Assembly (NCBI GenBank): GCA_900544685.1
Contig: UQWA01000009.1
Location: 1-64,000 of the forward strand
Direction of reading: 5' to 3'
Origin: an uncultured Lachnospiraceae bacterium
Lineage (GTDB): Bacteria; Bacillota; Clostridia; Lachnospirales; Lachnospiraceae
DNA length: 64,000 nucleotides
Below are positions 7,658-15,441 of this stretch, one piece after another; the first letter of the stretch is position 1; the number at the start of each line of letters is the position of its first letter. The translations under genes were made by a program, and so were the position numbers. Under the pieces are notes generated by a model. That model did no database searches and was not told the DNA's origin. It saw only the letters and a list, made by a program, of their open reading frames with translations.

Positions 7658-8923
7658 ATGTCTCAAACAACCATTACGCTGCTGTTTCTCACGTTCACGA
7701 TTATTAGCTTCATACTTGAAAAAATACCGCTTGGTCTCACAGCTACTATTTGTGCACTGGGTCTGACACTGACCGGAGTGTTGGATGCATCCACCACATT
7801 TGCACAGTATGTGAACAGTAATGTTATCCTCTGCGTAGGCATGTTCGTAGTAGGGCAGGCATTATTTGAAACAGGAATGGCAAACAAAATTGGCGGCATT
7901 TTTACAAAGTTCGCCAGAACAGAACGAACACTGATCATCGCAATTATGGTGATCGTAGGAGTTATGTCAGGAATCTTATCTAACACCGGTACGGCAGCCG
8001 TATTGATCCCGGTTGTCTGTGGTATCGCAGATGAATCCGGATACTCCAGAAGCCGTCTGCTGATGCCACTGGTATTTGCAGCAGCCTTGGGCGGTAACCT
8101 CTCCATCATCGGAGCACCGGGCAATCTGATGGGTGTGAATGCACTTCAGGAAATGGGCTTATCCACCAGTTTCTTTATGTATGCACCGGTTGGCGTGCCA
8201 ATGCTCATCCTTGGAATTATTTATTTTGTATTCCTTGGATACCGCTTCCTTCCAGATGGAACAGAGGCAGGCGGAGCAGCAGTGGAAGCTCAGAAGGATT
8301 TCAGTAATGTTCCAAAATGGAAACAGGTAATTTCACTGGTAGTTCTGACCGTAGTTATTATTGCTATGATTTTTGAAGAAGAAATCGGTATCAGTATTCA
8401 GGTTTCTTCCTGTATCGGGGCTGTTTTCCTGGTATTAACCGGAGTGCTTTCTGAAAAAGAAGCATTGCAGTCTATTGACTTGAAAGTGGTACTGCTCTTT
8501 GGTGGTTCTCTCTCCTTAGCCAAAGCGCTGGATACCACAGGTGCAGGGAACCTGATCGCAGATAAGATCGTAGGACTTTTAGGAGCGAATCCGAACCTGA
8601 TTGTACTGCTTCTGGTCATCTTTATTGTAACCTGTGCACTGACCAACTTTATGTCAAATACAGCAACCACTGCACTGATGATTCCAATCGCAGTATCCCT
8701 GGCCAATAACCTGGGAGCAGATCCAAGAGCTGTTGTAATCGCAACGGTCATTGCAGGGTCATGTGCTTATGCAACACCGATCGGTATGCCTGCTAACACT
8801 ATGGTAGTCGGCCTCGGCGGATACAAATTCAAGGATTATGTAAAATCCGGTTTGCCTTTGATTCTCTTTTCATTCGCAATCTGCATGATTTTACTGCCGA
8901 TCCTCTTCCCATTCTATCCGTAG
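7658..8923 (+). CDS. SLC13/DASS-family anion transporter
   Basis: AAGGAG at 7643-7648 selects the ATG at 7658 (MSQTTITLL); the frame from 7583 adds 25 basic, non-membrane residues. About 421 residues and 10-12 hydrophobic helices. The two repeated halves carry the SNT signatures of the DASS/ArsB superfamily: LSNTGTAAVLIPV in the first and MSNTATTALMIPIA in the second, each with nearby GxPxN-like loops (GAPGNLMGV; GMPANTMVVGLGG). The family imports di- and tricarboxylates or sulfate with Na+. Since the next genes are a fumarase or tartrate dehydratase, a C4-dicarboxylate is the likely substrate. It is the first gene of the operon divergent from the LysR gene. Confidence 0.87.
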   Translation: MSQTTITLLFLTFTIISFILEKIPLGLTATICALGLTLTGVLDASTTFAQYVNSNVILCVGMFVVGQALFETGMANKIGGIFTKFARTERTLIIAIMVIVGVMSGILSNTGTAAVLIPVVCGIADESGYSRSRLLMPLVFAAALGGNLSIIGAPGNLMGVNALQEMGLSTSFFMYAPVGVPMLILGIIYFVFLGYRFLPDGTEAGGAAVEAQKDFSNVPKWKQVISLVVLTVVIIAMIFEEEIGISIQVSSCIGAVFLVLTGVLSEKEALQSIDLKVVLLFGGSLSLAKALDTTGAGNLIADKIVGLLGANPNLIVLLLVIFIVTCALTNFMSNTATTALMIPIAVSLANNLGADPRAVVIATVIAGSCAYATPIGMPANTMVVGLGGYKFKDYVKSGLPLILFSFAICMILLPILFPFYP

Positions 8924-8975
8924 AACAAAAAGCAACTTATTTACATTTATATAAAAAATAAAATGGAGGTAATTC

Positions 8976-9884
8976 ATGATGACAAAGGAAAATGGAGTAA
9001 AACAGTTAACAGATATGGTGGCTGATTTTGTCGGCCATATCGGAAAAAAATTACCAGATGATGTAGTAACAAAACTGGAAGAACTTGGTTCCCAGGAAAC
9101 AGCAGCACTTCCAAAGGTTTTGTATGAAACTATGACAAAGAATCAGGGACTGGCTGTAGAACTGGATCGTCCAAGCTGCCAGGATACCGGTGTCATTCAG
9201 TTCTGGCTGAAATGTGGAACGAACTTCCCATACATCAATGAACTGGAAGGACTTTTAAAAGAAGCAGTTGTTCAGGCAACATTTGCAACACCACTGAGAC
9301 ATAATTCCGTAGAAACATTTGATGAATACAATACAAAGAAAAATGTTGGTAAAGGAACACCAACTGTATGGTGGGATATCGTACCAAACAGTGATAAATG
9401 TGAAATCTATGCATACATGGCAGGTGGTGGATGTACCCTTCCTGGAAAAGCAATGGTTCTGATGCCGGGTGCAGGTTATGAAGGTGTGACAGATTTCGTT
9501 CTGGATCAGATGACCAGCTACGGATTAAATGCTTGTCCTCCACTGCTGGTAGGTGTCGGTGTAGGTACTTCAGTGGAAACAGCAGCTCTGAATTCTAAGA
9601 AAGCGCTGATGCGTCCAATCGGTTCACACAACGACAATGCCAATGCAGCAAAAATGGAACGGTTACTGGAAGATGGTATCAACAAGATTGGCCTTGGACC
9701 ACAAGGTATGGGCGGAAAGTACTCCGTTATGGGTGTTAATATTGAGAACACTGCCCGTCATCCGTCTGCAATCGGCGTAGCTGTAAACGTAGGATGCTGG
9801 TCACACCGTCGTGGACACATCGTAGTGAATCCAGACCTGACTGTAACTTGTGATACACATTCTACATGGAAATTCAATGCATAA
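8976..9884 (+). CDS. Class I fumarase / L-tartrate dehydratase, alpha subunit
   Basis: 302 residues matching the N-terminal half of Fe-S hydro-lyases. It contains the expected cluster Cys in RPSCQDTGVIQFW, in a GGGCTLPGK segment and near the C terminus (VNVGCWSHRRGH), which would hold a [4Fe-4S] cluster with one open site for the substrate. The enzyme dehydrates malate to fumarate or L-tartrate to oxaloacetate, and sequence alone does not decide between them. GGAGG lies 7 bp before the ATG. The beta subunit follows 15 bp later. Cytoplasmic and oxygen-sensitive, as expected for an anaerobe. Confidence 0.9.
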   Translation: MMTKENGVKQLTDMVADFVGHIGKKLPDDVVTKLEELGSQETAALPKVLYETMTKNQGLAVELDRPSCQDTGVIQFWLKCGTNFPYINELEGLLKEAVVQATFATPLRHNSVETFDEYNTKKNVGKGTPTVWWDIVPNSDKCEIYAYMAGGGCTLPGKAMVLMPGAGYEGVTDFVLDQMTSYGLNACPPLLVGVGVGTSVETAALNSKKALMRPIGSHNDNANAAKMERLLEDGINKIGLGPQGMGGKYSVMGVNIENTARHPSAIGVAVNVGCWSHRRGHIVVNPDLTVTCDTHSTWKFNA

Positions 9885-9899
9885 TAGGAGGAAAAAATC

Positions 9900-10532
9900 A
9901 TGATCGAAATTAGAGGAGATAAAAAAGTTCTTGTTACCCCTGTCAGTGCAGAGGATCTGAAAGATATTAAAATCGGCGATATTGTATGGCTGGACGGAGA
10001 CCTGATGACCTGCCGTGACGTAGCACACCGCCGTCTGGTGGAATATGGAAGAGAACTTCCATATGATATCCGCAACAAAGCTATTTTCCATGCAGGACCA
10101 ATCGTTCGTAAAATCGAAGGAACTGAGAATGACTATGAAATGGTGTCTGTAGGACCAACTACTTCCATGCGTATGGAAAAATTCGAATATGAATTCACAA
10201 AAGAGACTGGTGTCAGAGTTATTGTCGGTAAAGGTGGTATGGGACCAAATACAGAACGTGCCTGCAAAGAATTTGGTGCAATCCACTGCGTATTTCCGGC
10301 AGGATGTGCAGTTGTAGCGGCAACAGAAGTAGAACGTATTGCAGAGCATCATTGGGATGAACTGGGAATGCCGGAAACATTATGGTGCTGTAAAGTGAAA
10401 GAATTCGGTCCACTGATTGTATCCATCGATGCACAGGGACGTAATCTGTTTGAAGAAAACAAAGTGATCTTCAACGAGAAAAAAGAAGCAGCAAAACAGG
10501 ATATTTATCCGGAAGTGAAGTTTATTAAATAA
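9900..10532 (+). CDS. Class I fumarase / L-tartrate dehydratase, beta subunit
   Basis: 210 residues corresponding to the C-terminal swivelling domain of class I fumarase. It contains GDIVWLDGDLMTCRDVAHRR near the N terminus, a HAGPIV strand, SVGPTTSMRME and the KGGMG loop typical of the beta subunit. AGGAGG overlaps the end of the alpha gene, so the two are co-translated. Together they form the active hydro-lyase. A small inverted repeat (GATAC...GTATC, 10533-10562) follows before the pyruvate formate-lyase gene and might tune relative expression. Confidence 0.9.
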   Translation: MIEIRGDKKVLVTPVSAEDLKDIKIGDIVWLDGDLMTCRDVAHRRLVEYGRELPYDIRNKAIFHAGPIVRKIEGTENDYEMVSVGPTTSMRMEKFEYEFTKETGVRVIVGKGGMGPNTERACKEFGAIHCVFPAGCAVVAATEVERIAEHHWDELGMPETLWCCKVKEFGPLIVSIDAQGRNLFEENKVIFNEKKEAAKQDIYPEVKFIK

Positions 10533-10596
10533 GATACACAGGGTAACAACCCGTTAAGTATCATATAGACAGGAAAGAAAAAGGAGGATCGGGGCA

Positions 10597-12873
10597 ATGC
10601 CAATGACAAACCCTGGAAAGTTTGACAGTAATGGAGCATGGGACGGTTTTCGCGGAGAAATCTGGCAGGAAGAGATCAACGTGCGTGATTTTATTCAGAA
10701 AAACTATACCCCATATGACGGAGATGAAACATTCTTAGAGGGAGCTACGGAAAGTACAGAAAAATTGTGGAATCGGGTTCAGGAACTTCAGAAACAGGAA
10801 CGCGCAAAAGGCGGTGTCCTGGAGTGTGAGACAGATGTGGTTTCCGGTTTGACTGCCTATGGTCCGGGTTACATCAGTGAAGAGTTAAAAGATCTGGAAC
10901 AGATCGTAGGACTGCAGACAGACAAGCCATTAAAACGTGCATTCATGCCTTATGGCGGAATTAAAATGGCAACCAAAGCGGCAGAGACTTATGGATATGA
11001 AATCAATCCAGAATTGAAAAAGATCTTTACTACTTACGTAACGACTCACAATGATGCAGTGTTCGGTGCATATACACCGGAGATGCGTCTGGCAAGAAAA
11101 ACGCATGTAGTTACCGGTCTTCCTGATACTTACGGACGTGGACGTATCGTTGGTGATTACCGTCGTGTGGCACTGTACGGTATTGATCGTTTGATTGAAG
11201 CAAAAAAAGTAGCTCATTATCGTGCAGGCTGTGGAAACATGTATGATGAAGTTATTCGTATGCGTGAAGAGATCAGCCAGCAGTTAAAAGCATTAAATGA
11301 AATGAAGGAAATGGCAAAGATCTACGGATATGACATTTCAAAGCCTGCAAGAAATGCCAAAGAAGCCGTACAGTGGCTGTATTTTGGATACCTTGCTGCA
11401 GTAAAGACTCAGAATGGTGCAGCTATGTCTGTAGGACGTATCTCTACTTTCCTGGATATTTATATTCAGAGAGATCTGCAGAATGGTACTCTGACAGAAT
11501 CTGAGGCACAGGAGCTGATTGACCATATGACTATGAAGTTTCGTATGGTAAAATTCGCCCGTATTCCGGAATACAATCAGTTATTCTCCGGTGATCCGAC
11601 CTGGGTAACACTGGAAGTGGGTGGAACCAGCCTGGACGGAAGACATATGGTAACAAAGACAGATTATCGTTTCCTGCATACACTGGAAAACATGGGACCA
11701 AGCCCGGAACCAAATCTGACCGTGTTGTACAGCCCGCGTCTTCCACAGAGCTTCAAGAAATATGCAGCAAAGATCTCTATTGATACCAGTTCCATCCAGT
11801 ATGAGAATGACGAAGTCATGAAACCGGAATGGGGAGATGATTACTCCATCTGCTGCTGTGTATCTGCAACCAAGACAGGGCAGGAGATTCAGCTCTTCGG
11901 TGCCCGCGCCAACCTGGCAAAAACACTGTTGTATGCATTTAACGGTGGTTTTGATGAAAAACATAGAATTCAGTGTGGTCCTGCTATGCAGCGCATTACT
12001 TCTGAGTATGCAGATTATGATGAAGTAGTTGAGAAATTTGACTGGTGGATGGACTGGCTGGCAGACATCTACGTCAACGTACTGAACCTGATTCATTACA
12101 TGCATGATAAATATTATTATGAAGCTGCTGAAATGGCATTGATTAATAATGACTGTGAACGGTCTTTTGCAACCGGTATTGCAGGATTCTCTCATGTAGT
12201 AGATTCCTTAAGTGCCATCAAATATGCAAAAGTAAAAATCATTCGTGATGAAGAAGGCATTACCAAAGACTTTGAAATCGAGGGAGATTTCCCACGTTAT
12301 GGAAATGATGATCCAAGAGCTGATGAGATCGCAACCTGGCTGCTGCGTACTTTCTTTGATAAGATTCGTCGTCGTCATACCTATCGCGATTCCAAACCAA
12401 GTACCTCGATTCTGACGATTACATCGAACGTCGTATACGGAGAAGCTACCGGTGCTACACCGGATGGCCGTAAGGCATTTACCTCCTTCGCCCCAGGCGC
12501 TTCTCCTTCCTACGGCGCAGAACAGAACGGTCTTTTGGCATCCCTGAACTCGGTTGCAAAGATTCCATATCACTGGGCACTGGATGGTATTTCCAATACA
12601 CAGACCATCAGTCCAGATGCACTGGGGCATGAGGATCAGGAGAGAGTCGACAATCTGGTTCAGATCCTGGACGGATACTTTGAGCAGGATGCACATCACC
12701 TGAATGTTAACGTATTCGGAACCGAAAAGCTGATTGATGCCATGGAGCATCCGGAAAAAGAAGAATATCAGAACTTTACGATCCGTGTATCAGGATATGC
12801 AGTAAAATTCATTTCTCTGACAAAGAAGCAACAGCTTGACGTCATTGCACGTACCTGCCATAAAACACTGTAA
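10597..12873 (+). CDS. pflB: Formate C-acetyltransferase (pyruvate formate-lyase)
   Basis: 758 residues, the full length of the family. The active-site cysteines are in a CCC run at residues 419-421 (SICCCVSATK), and the glycyl-radical loop RVSGYAV has the radical Gly near residue 733, 26 residues from the C terminus as expected. It converts pyruvate and CoA to acetyl-CoA and formate without making NADH. The activase gene follows 15 bp downstream, and upstream is the fumarase/tartrate dehydratase, so pyruvate derived from the imported dicarboxylate could be its substrate here. AAGGAGG precedes the ATG. The NPGKFDSNGAWDGF start and the EINVRDFIQKNYTPY segment are typical of true PFL rather than diol-dehydratase relatives. 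Confidence 0.95.
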   Translation: MPMTNPGKFDSNGAWDGFRGEIWQEEINVRDFIQKNYTPYDGDETFLEGATESTEKLWNRVQELQKQERAKGGVLECETDVVSGLTAYGPGYISEELKDLEQIVGLQTDKPLKRAFMPYGGIKMATKAAETYGYEINPELKKIFTTYVTTHNDAVFGAYTPEMRLARKTHVVTGLPDTYGRGRIVGDYRRVALYGIDRLIEAKKVAHYRAGCGNMYDEVIRMREEISQQLKALNEMKEMAKIYGYDISKPARNAKEAVQWLYFGYLAAVKTQNGAAMSVGRISTFLDIYIQRDLQNGTLTESEAQELIDHMTMKFRMVKFARIPEYNQLFSGDPTWVTLEVGGTSLDGRHMVTKTDYRFLHTLENMGPSPEPNLTVLYSPRLPQSFKKYAAKISIDTSSIQYENDEVMKPEWGDDYSICCCVSATKTGQEIQLFGARANLAKTLLYAFNGGFDEKHRIQCGPAMQRITSEYADYDEVVEKFDWWMDWLADIYVNVLNLIHYMHDKYYYEAAEMALINNDCERSFATGIAGFSHVVDSLSAIKYAKVKIIRDEEGITKDFEIEGDFPRYGNDDPRADEIATWLLRTFFDKIRRRHTYRDSKPSTSILTITSNVVYGEATGATPDGRKAFTSFAPGASPSYGAEQNGLLASLNSVAKIPYHWALDGISNTQTISPDALGHEDQERVDNLVQILDGYFEQDAHHLNVNVFGTEKLIDAMEHPEKEEYQNFTIRVSGYAVKFISLTKKQQLDVIARTCHKTL

Positions 12874-12888
12874 GAAGGGAGCTTAACG

Positions 12889-13614
12889 GTGACGGGAAGG
12901 GTTCATTCTATAGAAAGCTTCGGTCTGGTGGATGGTCCGGGAGTGCGGAGTGTGGTGTTTCTGCAAGGCTGCGCGATGCGATGCAGATACTGCCACAATC
13001 CGGATACCTGGGGAATGTCCGGCGGAGAAGAGTGGGAAGCAGAGAAACTGTTTCAGAAATTATATCGTTTCAGACCTTACTGGAAAGAAAAAGGCGGAAT
13101 TACGGTGAGTGGCGGGGAAGCCATGCTGCAGATGGAGTTTGTAACTCAGTTATTTGCCATAGCGAAAGCACATCACATCCATACTGCACTGGATACCAGT
13201 GGCAATCCGTTTTGCCTGGAAGAGTATTTCCTGGAACAGTTTCAGAAGCTGATGGATGTCACAGATCTGTTTATTGTAGACATCAAAGAAATGGATTCTG
13301 ACCGGCACCGTAAGTTAACCGGTCAGAATAATGGAAATATATTAGCAATGATCCGATATCTGTCAGAACATAAGAAAAGTATGTGGATTCGACATGTATT
13401 AGTTCCACATCTGACAGATTCTGAAGATAGTCTGATTGCTTTACGGAAATTTTTAGAACCTCTGCAGGGAATTGAAAAGATTGAGATTCTTCCATATCAT
13501 GCTATGGGCGTGCATAAATGGGAAGCACTTGGAATTCCATATTCCCTGAAGGATGTAAATCCTCCAACAGCGGAAGAAGTAGAAAAAGCAAAAAAAATAT
13601 TAAATATAGGGTGA
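12889..13614 (+). CDS. pflA: Pyruvate formate-lyase-activating enzyme (radical SAM)
   Basis: 241 residues starting at a GTG with GGGAGC upstream. The radical SAM motif CX3CX2C is Cys28, Cys32 and Cys35 (GCAMRCRYCHNP), and a GGE motif follows at VSGGEAMLQ. There is no extra 8-Fe ferredoxin insert, so it is of the short PflA type that acts on PFL. It abstracts hydrogen from the Gly of the neighbouring PflB using S-adenosylmethionine and reduced ferredoxin or flavodoxin. It lies 15 bp downstream of pflB and ends only 6 bp before the next gene, so all are probably in one operon. Confidence 0.95.
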   Translation: MTGRVHSIESFGLVDGPGVRSVVFLQGCAMRCRYCHNPDTWGMSGGEEWEAEKLFQKLYRFRPYWKEKGGITVSGGEAMLQMEFVTQLFAIAKAHHIHTALDTSGNPFCLEEYFLEQFQKLMDVTDLFIVDIKEMDSDRHRKLTGQNNGNILAMIRYLSEHKKSMWIRHVLVPHLTDSEDSLIALRKFLEPLQGIEKIEILPYHAMGVHKWEALGIPYSLKDVNPPTAEEVEKAKKILNIG

Positions 13615-13620
13615 GTACTT

Positions 13621-14298
13621 ATGGGACCACAGGAAATGCTGGATCTGGCTGAAGTGAAAAATAAGTGGAAACTGACACCAATGAAGAATTTCAAGTCGCC
13701 CCGTCTCACAGAACGTATGTGGCGTACTGCCCTGGTGGTGCTGCTCACATCCGTAATCTATAAATACCCCTTACAGGGGCGCAACCCATGTTTTGCGCTG
13801 ATTGGTGCAGTCTATGGGGTGGGAAGTCAATTTGAAGAAGGATTTCATAATGGAATCAACCGATTCATCGGAACCTTTGTGGGAGGCTTTTGGGTGATTC
13901 CGTTTTACTGGCTCTATACCAATGAGCCATTTGGAATACCGGATTGGATCTGGCTGGTGGCTGGTCTGTGTCTGGTGCTTTGGTGCAACCTGGCACTGGG
14001 AGCAGATTCAGCAATACAGCCGGGGACAGTGGTATATTTTGTTGTGATGTTCACAGTAGGAAAGGAACGGGTATTGTTATATACCATCGCCCGTATTCTG
14101 GATACAGGTGTTGGCGTGCTGATTGCCTTATTAATAACTATTTTGCTGCCATCAAAATATGATAAAGAAAACGGTCTGTCTTTTCAAAACCTCTGGAAGC
14201 AGACCAGGTACGCGTTCCATTCCTACCTGAATAAAAATCAGATGTTCCGGGAACAAGAACAGAAAAACTTCGGAACCAGAAAGAAAAAAAGAAAATAG
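13621..14298 (+). CDS. FUSC/aromatic-acid-exporter-like membrane protein
   Basis: 225 residues. A soluble N terminus is followed by four or five transmembrane segments (TALVVLLTSVIY, CFALIGAVYGVG, FIGTFVGGFWVIPFYWLY, WIWLVAGLCLVLWCNLAL, VVYFVVMFTVG, GVGVLIALLITILL) and a basic C-terminal tail. The N-terminal pattern RxWRTALVVLL...NPCFALIGAVYGVGSQFEEGFHNGINRFIGTFVG resembles the DUF939/FUSC fold of ArAE exporters. It starts 6 bp after pflA, so it is translationally linked. It could export an organic acid made by the operon, which is inference. A strong terminator follows. Confidence 0.7.
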   Translation: MGPQEMLDLAEVKNKWKLTPMKNFKSPRLTERMWRTALVVLLTSVIYKYPLQGRNPCFALIGAVYGVGSQFEEGFHNGINRFIGTFVGGFWVIPFYWLYTNEPFGIPDWIWLVAGLCLVLWCNLALGADSAIQPGTVVYFVVMFTVGKERVLLYTIARILDTGVGVLIALLITILLPSKYDKENGLSFQNLWKQTRYAFHSYLNKNQMFREQEQKNFGTRKKKRK

Positions 14299-14308
14299 TA
14301 AAAGTCAG

Positions 14309-14351
14309 AAAACGGAAATGACGGGTGAAAGCCTGGCATTTCCGTTTTTTT
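14309..14351 (+). terminator. Intrinsic terminator of the transporter-fumarase-PFL operon
   Basis: AAAACGGAAATG and CATTTCCGTTTT form a stem with a 16-nt loop, running into seven T. Confidence 0.85.
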
Positions 14352-14360
14352 AACATGACG

Positions 14361-14390
14361 GTGTAAATTATGGACACATTCCTGTATAAT
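14361..14390 (+). promoter_or_regulatory. Promoter of the AraC gene, resembling the one at 5493
   Basis: GTGTAAAT...TGTATAATAAAA, with the -10 TATAAT at 14385-14390. The same block and the downstream GAGTGAGTCT...GATAAG leader occur at 5493-5560. Confidence 0.6.
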
Positions 14391-14439
14391 AAAATAAACG
14401 CAAAGCATGAGTGAGTCTTGGATAAGAAAAAGGAAAAGA

Positions 14440-15342
14440 ATGAAAGTATGTGAAAAGAAAGTAAATAACGCAGCCAATGTAGATGAGACAATGAAGGAAC
14501 TGGAAACACATGGATCTTTTGAACTACCTGTAGAGACTTACACCGACAACTGTGAGATTTTCCGTTCGCTTTATAATCACTGGCACAGAGAAATGGAAAT
14601 TGTCTGCATCGATCAGGGAAAGGGGCTTGCCAGACTGAATCGAGAGACCATTCGGCTGAAAAAGGGAGATCTGTTGATTGTAAATAGCGGAGTGATCCAT
14701 GGAATCAAGTCTGATAGCAGAAATATTTTATATTACAGAAGTGTGGTGTTTGATTTGAACTTCCTTTCCGGATCAGCAGGCGATCTCTGTCAGGAAATGG
14801 TGATCTCACTTCTGATGGAAAACAAGGCAGAGTTTACACATTTGATTACAGACACAGCGGAACACTATGAGCAGCTGTATCATCTGTTTTGTGAGATTCA
14901 TCAGTGTCATAATGAGAAAAAACCGTATTATTATATTCACCTGAAAGCGCTTTTTTATGAGTTTTTTTATGAGATGCTTACGGGAAATTATATTATTACA
15001 ACGGATACAGAACAGAACAGGAATCTGTTATCTGTTAAGAAAGTACTGGAGTACATCAGTATTCATTACAGGGAGCCGCTGTCTGTAAAAGAACTGTCCG
15101 GGATCTCAAATTACAGTGAATTTTATTTCATGAAACTGTTTAAGCAGTATACAGGGAAAACGGCAGCGGCGTACCTGAATGATTATCGTCTGGAGAAAGC
15201 CAAATCGCTGCTGCTGCATACAGATAATTCTGTTACGGATATTGCTACCGAGGCAGGTTTTAATAATACCAGTTATTTTATAAAAAAATTTCAGGAAGCG
15301 AACCAGATTTCTCCTCATAAATTTCGCAAAAAAATGTCATAA
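14440..15342 (+). CDS. AraC-family transcriptional regulator
   Basis: AAGGAAAAG directly before the ATG at 14440 favours this start (MKVCEKKVNN) over the ATG at 14407, which has none. The N-terminal part is a cupin-like sensor domain (YNHWHREMEIVCIDQGKG...LKKGDLLIVNSGVIHGI, residues about 35-100). The C-terminal 100 residues hold two helix-turn-helix motifs (LSVKELSGISNYSEFYFMKL and VTDIATEAGFNNTSYFIKKF) with the AraC signature. The ligand is probably a sugar. It lies 99 bp upstream of the glycogen phosphorylase gene on the same strand and may control it. That link is inferred. Confidence 0.88.
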   Translation: MKVCEKKVNNAANVDETMKELETHGSFELPVETYTDNCEIFRSLYNHWHREMEIVCIDQGKGLARLNRETIRLKKGDLLIVNSGVIHGIKSDSRNILYYRSVVFDLNFLSGSAGDLCQEMVISLLMENKAEFTHLITDTAEHYEQLYHLFCEIHQCHNEKKPYYYIHLKALFYEFFYEMLTGNYIITTDTEQNRNLLSVKKVLEYISIHYREPLSVKELSGISNYSEFYFMKLFKQYTGKTAAAYLNDYRLEKAKSLLLHTDNSVTDIATEAGFNNTSYFIKKFQEANQISPHKFRKKMS

Positions 15343-15441
15343 TAGAACAGTTCTGTTGTATTTTTCTTTCAAATACATATGCTAATATAGCAATATCAGA
15401 GAAACGAAAGACATAGAGTATGCTTTTGAAAGGAGAAAATT

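Noticed and set aside
9801..10352. Minus-strand frame antisense to the fumarase genes
   Set aside because: Same reason: the sense frame is a conserved enzyme and the antisense product has a Phe/Cys/His-rich shadow composition.
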